From Nitrospira sp. (GTDB taxonomy: Bacteria; Nitrospirota; Nitrospiria; Nitrospirales; Nitrospiraceae), in NCBI GenBank assembly GCA_025360665.1, contig JANYBU010000092.1, forward strand, positions 1 through 17,400: a stretch of DNA of 17,400 bases, read 5' to 3'. Below are positions 16,424 through 17,400 of the stretch, one piece after another (positions within the stretch are counted from its first letter, which is position 1; each line of letters starts with the position of its first letter). Below the pieces are notes generated by a model. The model made no database searches, was not told the origin of the DNA, and worked only from the letters and a program-made list of their open reading frames with translations. The translations under genes and the position numbers were made by a program.

Positions 16424-16504
16424 TTACAGTCGCTCCAGCGCCGAGATGAGCCAGCCGGACAGTAGAAAAAATATCGCTGCGATAGCCAGATAGATGAGAT
16501 CCAC
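16424..16504 (-). CDS. 26-residue membrane peptide at the head of the kdp operon
   Basis: A GTG start at 16504, seven bases after GAGGGG, opens a 26-codon frame reading MDLIYLAIAAIFFLLSGWLI and ending SALERL. It is one hydrophobic helix with a charged C-terminal tip. It ends 13 bases before kdpF and is the first frame after the predicted kdp promoter. Similar short peptides ending in ERL occur before kdpF in several bacteria as far as I recall, usually unannotated. An accessory role in the Kdp complex is inference. Confidence 0.65.
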   Translation of the reverse strand: MDLIYLAIAAIFFLLSGWLISALERL

Positions 16505-16567
16505 GTGAATACCCCTCAATCGACGGCAAAGGAAATGTTGTCCCTATATCTTTACCTACTTGTCTGC

Positions 16568-16602
16568 ACTATAGAACACAGGAAGTAAAAACGGTGTAAA
16601 AA
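16568..16602 (-). promoter_or_regulatory. kdp operon promoter with KdpE-like direct repeat
   Basis: On the minus strand two copies of TTTTTAC (16596-16602 and 16585-16591) are spaced 11 bases apart, the helical repeat used by OmpR-family regulators. The T-rich run resembles the enterobacterial KdpE site. A -10-like TATAGT (16568-16573) follows, and the second repeat overlaps the expected -35 zone, which otherwise lacks a good hexamer. That is typical of an activator-dependent promoter. The predicted start near 16561 is about 57 bases before the 26-residue frame. Confidence 0.55.
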
Positions 16603-16835
16603 CTGCGGAGCTTCTGGAACAATTTTCTTCTCATTTGACGCTCTGTCGACGGTGCCGGACCGGCTGTGACGACGACCCGCACGCCGCTGAGGCCGTTGTG
16701 ACACTGTCCCAACCTCTGCTGTAGGTCATGCAACGCCGCACGCATTTCTCGCCTGTACTGTTCGCCATCCATATGGCACCGGCCAGTATGGACACCACGC
16801 GGTCGGTCCTTGGTTGCATAGAAGTTCGTATTCAT
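16569..16835 (-). CDS. Possible 88-residue hypothetical protein overlapping the kdp promoter
   Basis: The ATG at 16835 lies after GGAGG and GGGG stretches that could serve as a ribosome site. The protein is polar, with an amphipathic stretch GEQYRREMRAALHDLQQRL, a short hydrophobic VRVVVTAG, and a basic C-terminus. No family was recognised. Its stop (16569-16571) lies inside the kdp -10 element and its last codons run through the KdpE-like repeat, so either the frame or its 3' end is suspect. It may be a real small gene upstream of kdp or a chance frame. Confidence 0.35.
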   Translation of the reverse strand: MNTNFYATKDRPRGVHTGRCHMDGEQYRREMRAALHDLQQRLGQCHNGLSGVRVVVTAGPAPSTERQMRRKLFQKLRSFYTVFTSCVL

Positions 16836-16911
16836 CGTCCCCTAGCCTCCGGAAAACAGTGTCCTTCTCTGAACAGGTAGCCCACCTGAAACGAGAGCGT
16901 CTCCTGGTTAT

Positions 16912-17133
16912 TCACCGCTCTACTGCCATAAGAGAAAGACGTTCTTGTCGGACTTGCCGTACCGAAACTCGGTCCGCTGCCTTTAACTCGCAACGTGCTG
17001 CCTCCGCGAGCGGCTTGTCCTGCTCTCGCGGACTCTGTCTTTTGGTCTGGTGATCCGCCTGCATGATGTCTATGACCGTCACCCACAGTAGTCCGACCAT
17101 CCCTAACAGCAAGCCCAGTGCAACCAGTGTCAT
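16912..17133 (-). CDS. 73-residue single-span membrane protein of unknown function
   Basis: The ATG at 17133 has GAGGGAG five bases upstream and opens a frame with a hydrophobic helix at 2-24 (MTLVALGLLLGMVGLLWVTV) followed by a charged, glutamine- and arginine-rich cytoplasmic-like tail. The longer frame beginning at 17346 would read through the IS end and promoter zone, so it is rejected as the start. It lies upstream of the kdp operon in the same direction. A direct repeat like the kdp operator lies 87-120 bases upstream, which hints at shared control. The function is unknown. Confidence 0.5.
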   Translation of the reverse strand: MTLVALGLLLGMVGLLWVTVIDIMQADHQTKRQSPREQDKPLAEAARCELKAADRVSVRQVRQERLSLMAVER

Positions 17134-17219
17134 CGAGACTCCCTCACTTTTCTCTGACCATCTGAAACGTCGCTCCTCGTGACGCGTCCCCTGTCGTGTC
17201 AAGAACCTTATCAAGCTCC

Positions 17220-17257
17220 GTGTCAGAACGGTGTTAAACCGGACCGAGAGAGTGTTA
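17220..17257 (-). promoter_or_regulatory. Candidate OmpR-family binding repeat upstream of the 73-residue protein
   Basis: In plus-strand orientation GTGTCA (17220) and GTGTTA (17231) are spaced exactly 11 bases apart, and a third GTGTTA begins at 17252. On the minus strand the core TTTAACACCGTTCTGAC matches the kdp repeat TTTTACACCGTTTTTAC at 14 of 17 positions. It sits just outside the IS30 end at 17270. Binding by KdpE or a related regulator is inference. Confidence 0.35.
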
Positions 17258-17269
17258 AGACGAGGCGGT

Positions 17270-17288
17270 TTCAAGTTCCAAGTGCAAC
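17270..17288 (-). repeat. IS30-type terminal repeat (copy B)
   Basis: The minus strand reads GTTGCACTT-GGAAC-TTGAA at the end of the transposase frame, with its stop codon inside. It matches copies A and C, identifying it as the right end of an IS30-family element that enters the window from the right. Confidence 0.65.
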
Positions 17289-17400
17289 GGGTGAAGGATG
17301 GCGCAGGTGCGCGTAGACTTCCAGGGGCGTGGCAAAGTCGAGACATTTCCTCGGGCGCGTGTTCAACCGATGGGCGATGGCGTTCAACTCGCGCTGCGTG
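17271..17400 (-). CDS. IS30-family transposase, C-terminal 42 residues (cut by window edge)
   Basis: The frame enters from the window edge and ends at TGA 17271-17273. It encodes ELNAIAHRLNTRPRKCLDFA and then TPLEVYAHL, the typical C-terminal signature of IS30-family transposases (LNxRPRKxLxxxTPxEV). No defects are visible in the part present, so the element may be intact outside the window. It is transcribed toward the kdp operon. Confidence 0.85.
   Translation of the reverse strand, partial: TQRELNAIAHRLNTRPRKCLDFATPLEVYAHLRHPSPVALGT

Noticed and set aside
16832..17086. 84-codon minus-strand frame overlapping the 73-residue membrane protein
   Set aside because: No good ribosome site and low-complexity shadow composition; the other frame has a better start and a membrane helix.

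Overview
The window is a bacterial chromosome segment of fairly high G+C. It reads almost entirely on the minus strand and holds two regulatory and transport modules separated and flanked by insertion-sequence debris. Gene content and style (NtrC-type regulators with sigma-54 promoters, a secreted multicopper oxidase, a full Kdp system with 900-residue KdpD, IS30-type debris) fit a Nitrospira-like (Nitrospirota) or similar Gram-negative organism. That assignment is a judgement from protein flavour only and is moderately uncertain.

Region 1 (about 1-6970, read right to left). A possible 40-residue small protein (6967-6845) precedes a membrane-bound Cache/HAMP histidine kinase (6720-4687). The kinase overlaps a complete NtrC-family response regulator (4711-3290) by 25 bases. 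Next comes a near-paralogue of that regulator (3115-1901). It keeps the receiver and the Walker motifs but has lost the GAFTGA loop, a sensor I asparagine, one of the two putative arginine fingers, the sensor II arginine and the whole C-terminal helix-turn-helix. Last is a secreted multicopper-oxidase-like protein (1382 to beyond base 1). Two sigma-54 (-24/-12) promoters with exact GG-N10-GC spacing lie on this strand: one before the degenerate regulator (3213-3227) and one before the oxidase (1599-1613). The simple model is that the kinase phosphorylates the intact regulator, which drives both the atypical regulator and the oxidase. The oxidase has a roughly 200-nt leader rich in inverted repeats.

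Region 2 (about 7177-10985). kdpD and kdpE, the potassium-limitation/turgor two-component system, form a two-gene unit. A possible 64-residue membrane protein is divergent from kdpD.

Region 3 (about 11145-11718). This is a scrap island made of two decayed IS30-family transposase C-terminal fragments in opposite orientations. Each ends in the same terminal sequence (GTTGCACTT-N5-TTGAA), so a 574-bp block is bounded by inverted repeats. It separates kdpC from the kdpDE regulators.

Region 4 (about 11823-17133). This is the high-affinity potassium-uptake ATPase operon, in transcription order: a 26-residue membrane peptide, kdpF, kdpA, kdpB, kdpC. An 11-bp-spaced direct repeat resembling an OmpR/KdpE box, overlapping a promoter, lies just upstream. 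A closely similar repeat lies upstream of a 73-residue single-span membrane protein (17133-16912). The window ends in the C-terminus of another IS30-family transposase (17271-17400), so the kdp operon is bracketed by inward-facing ends of the same IS type.

No tRNA, rRNA or CRISPR array was recognised.
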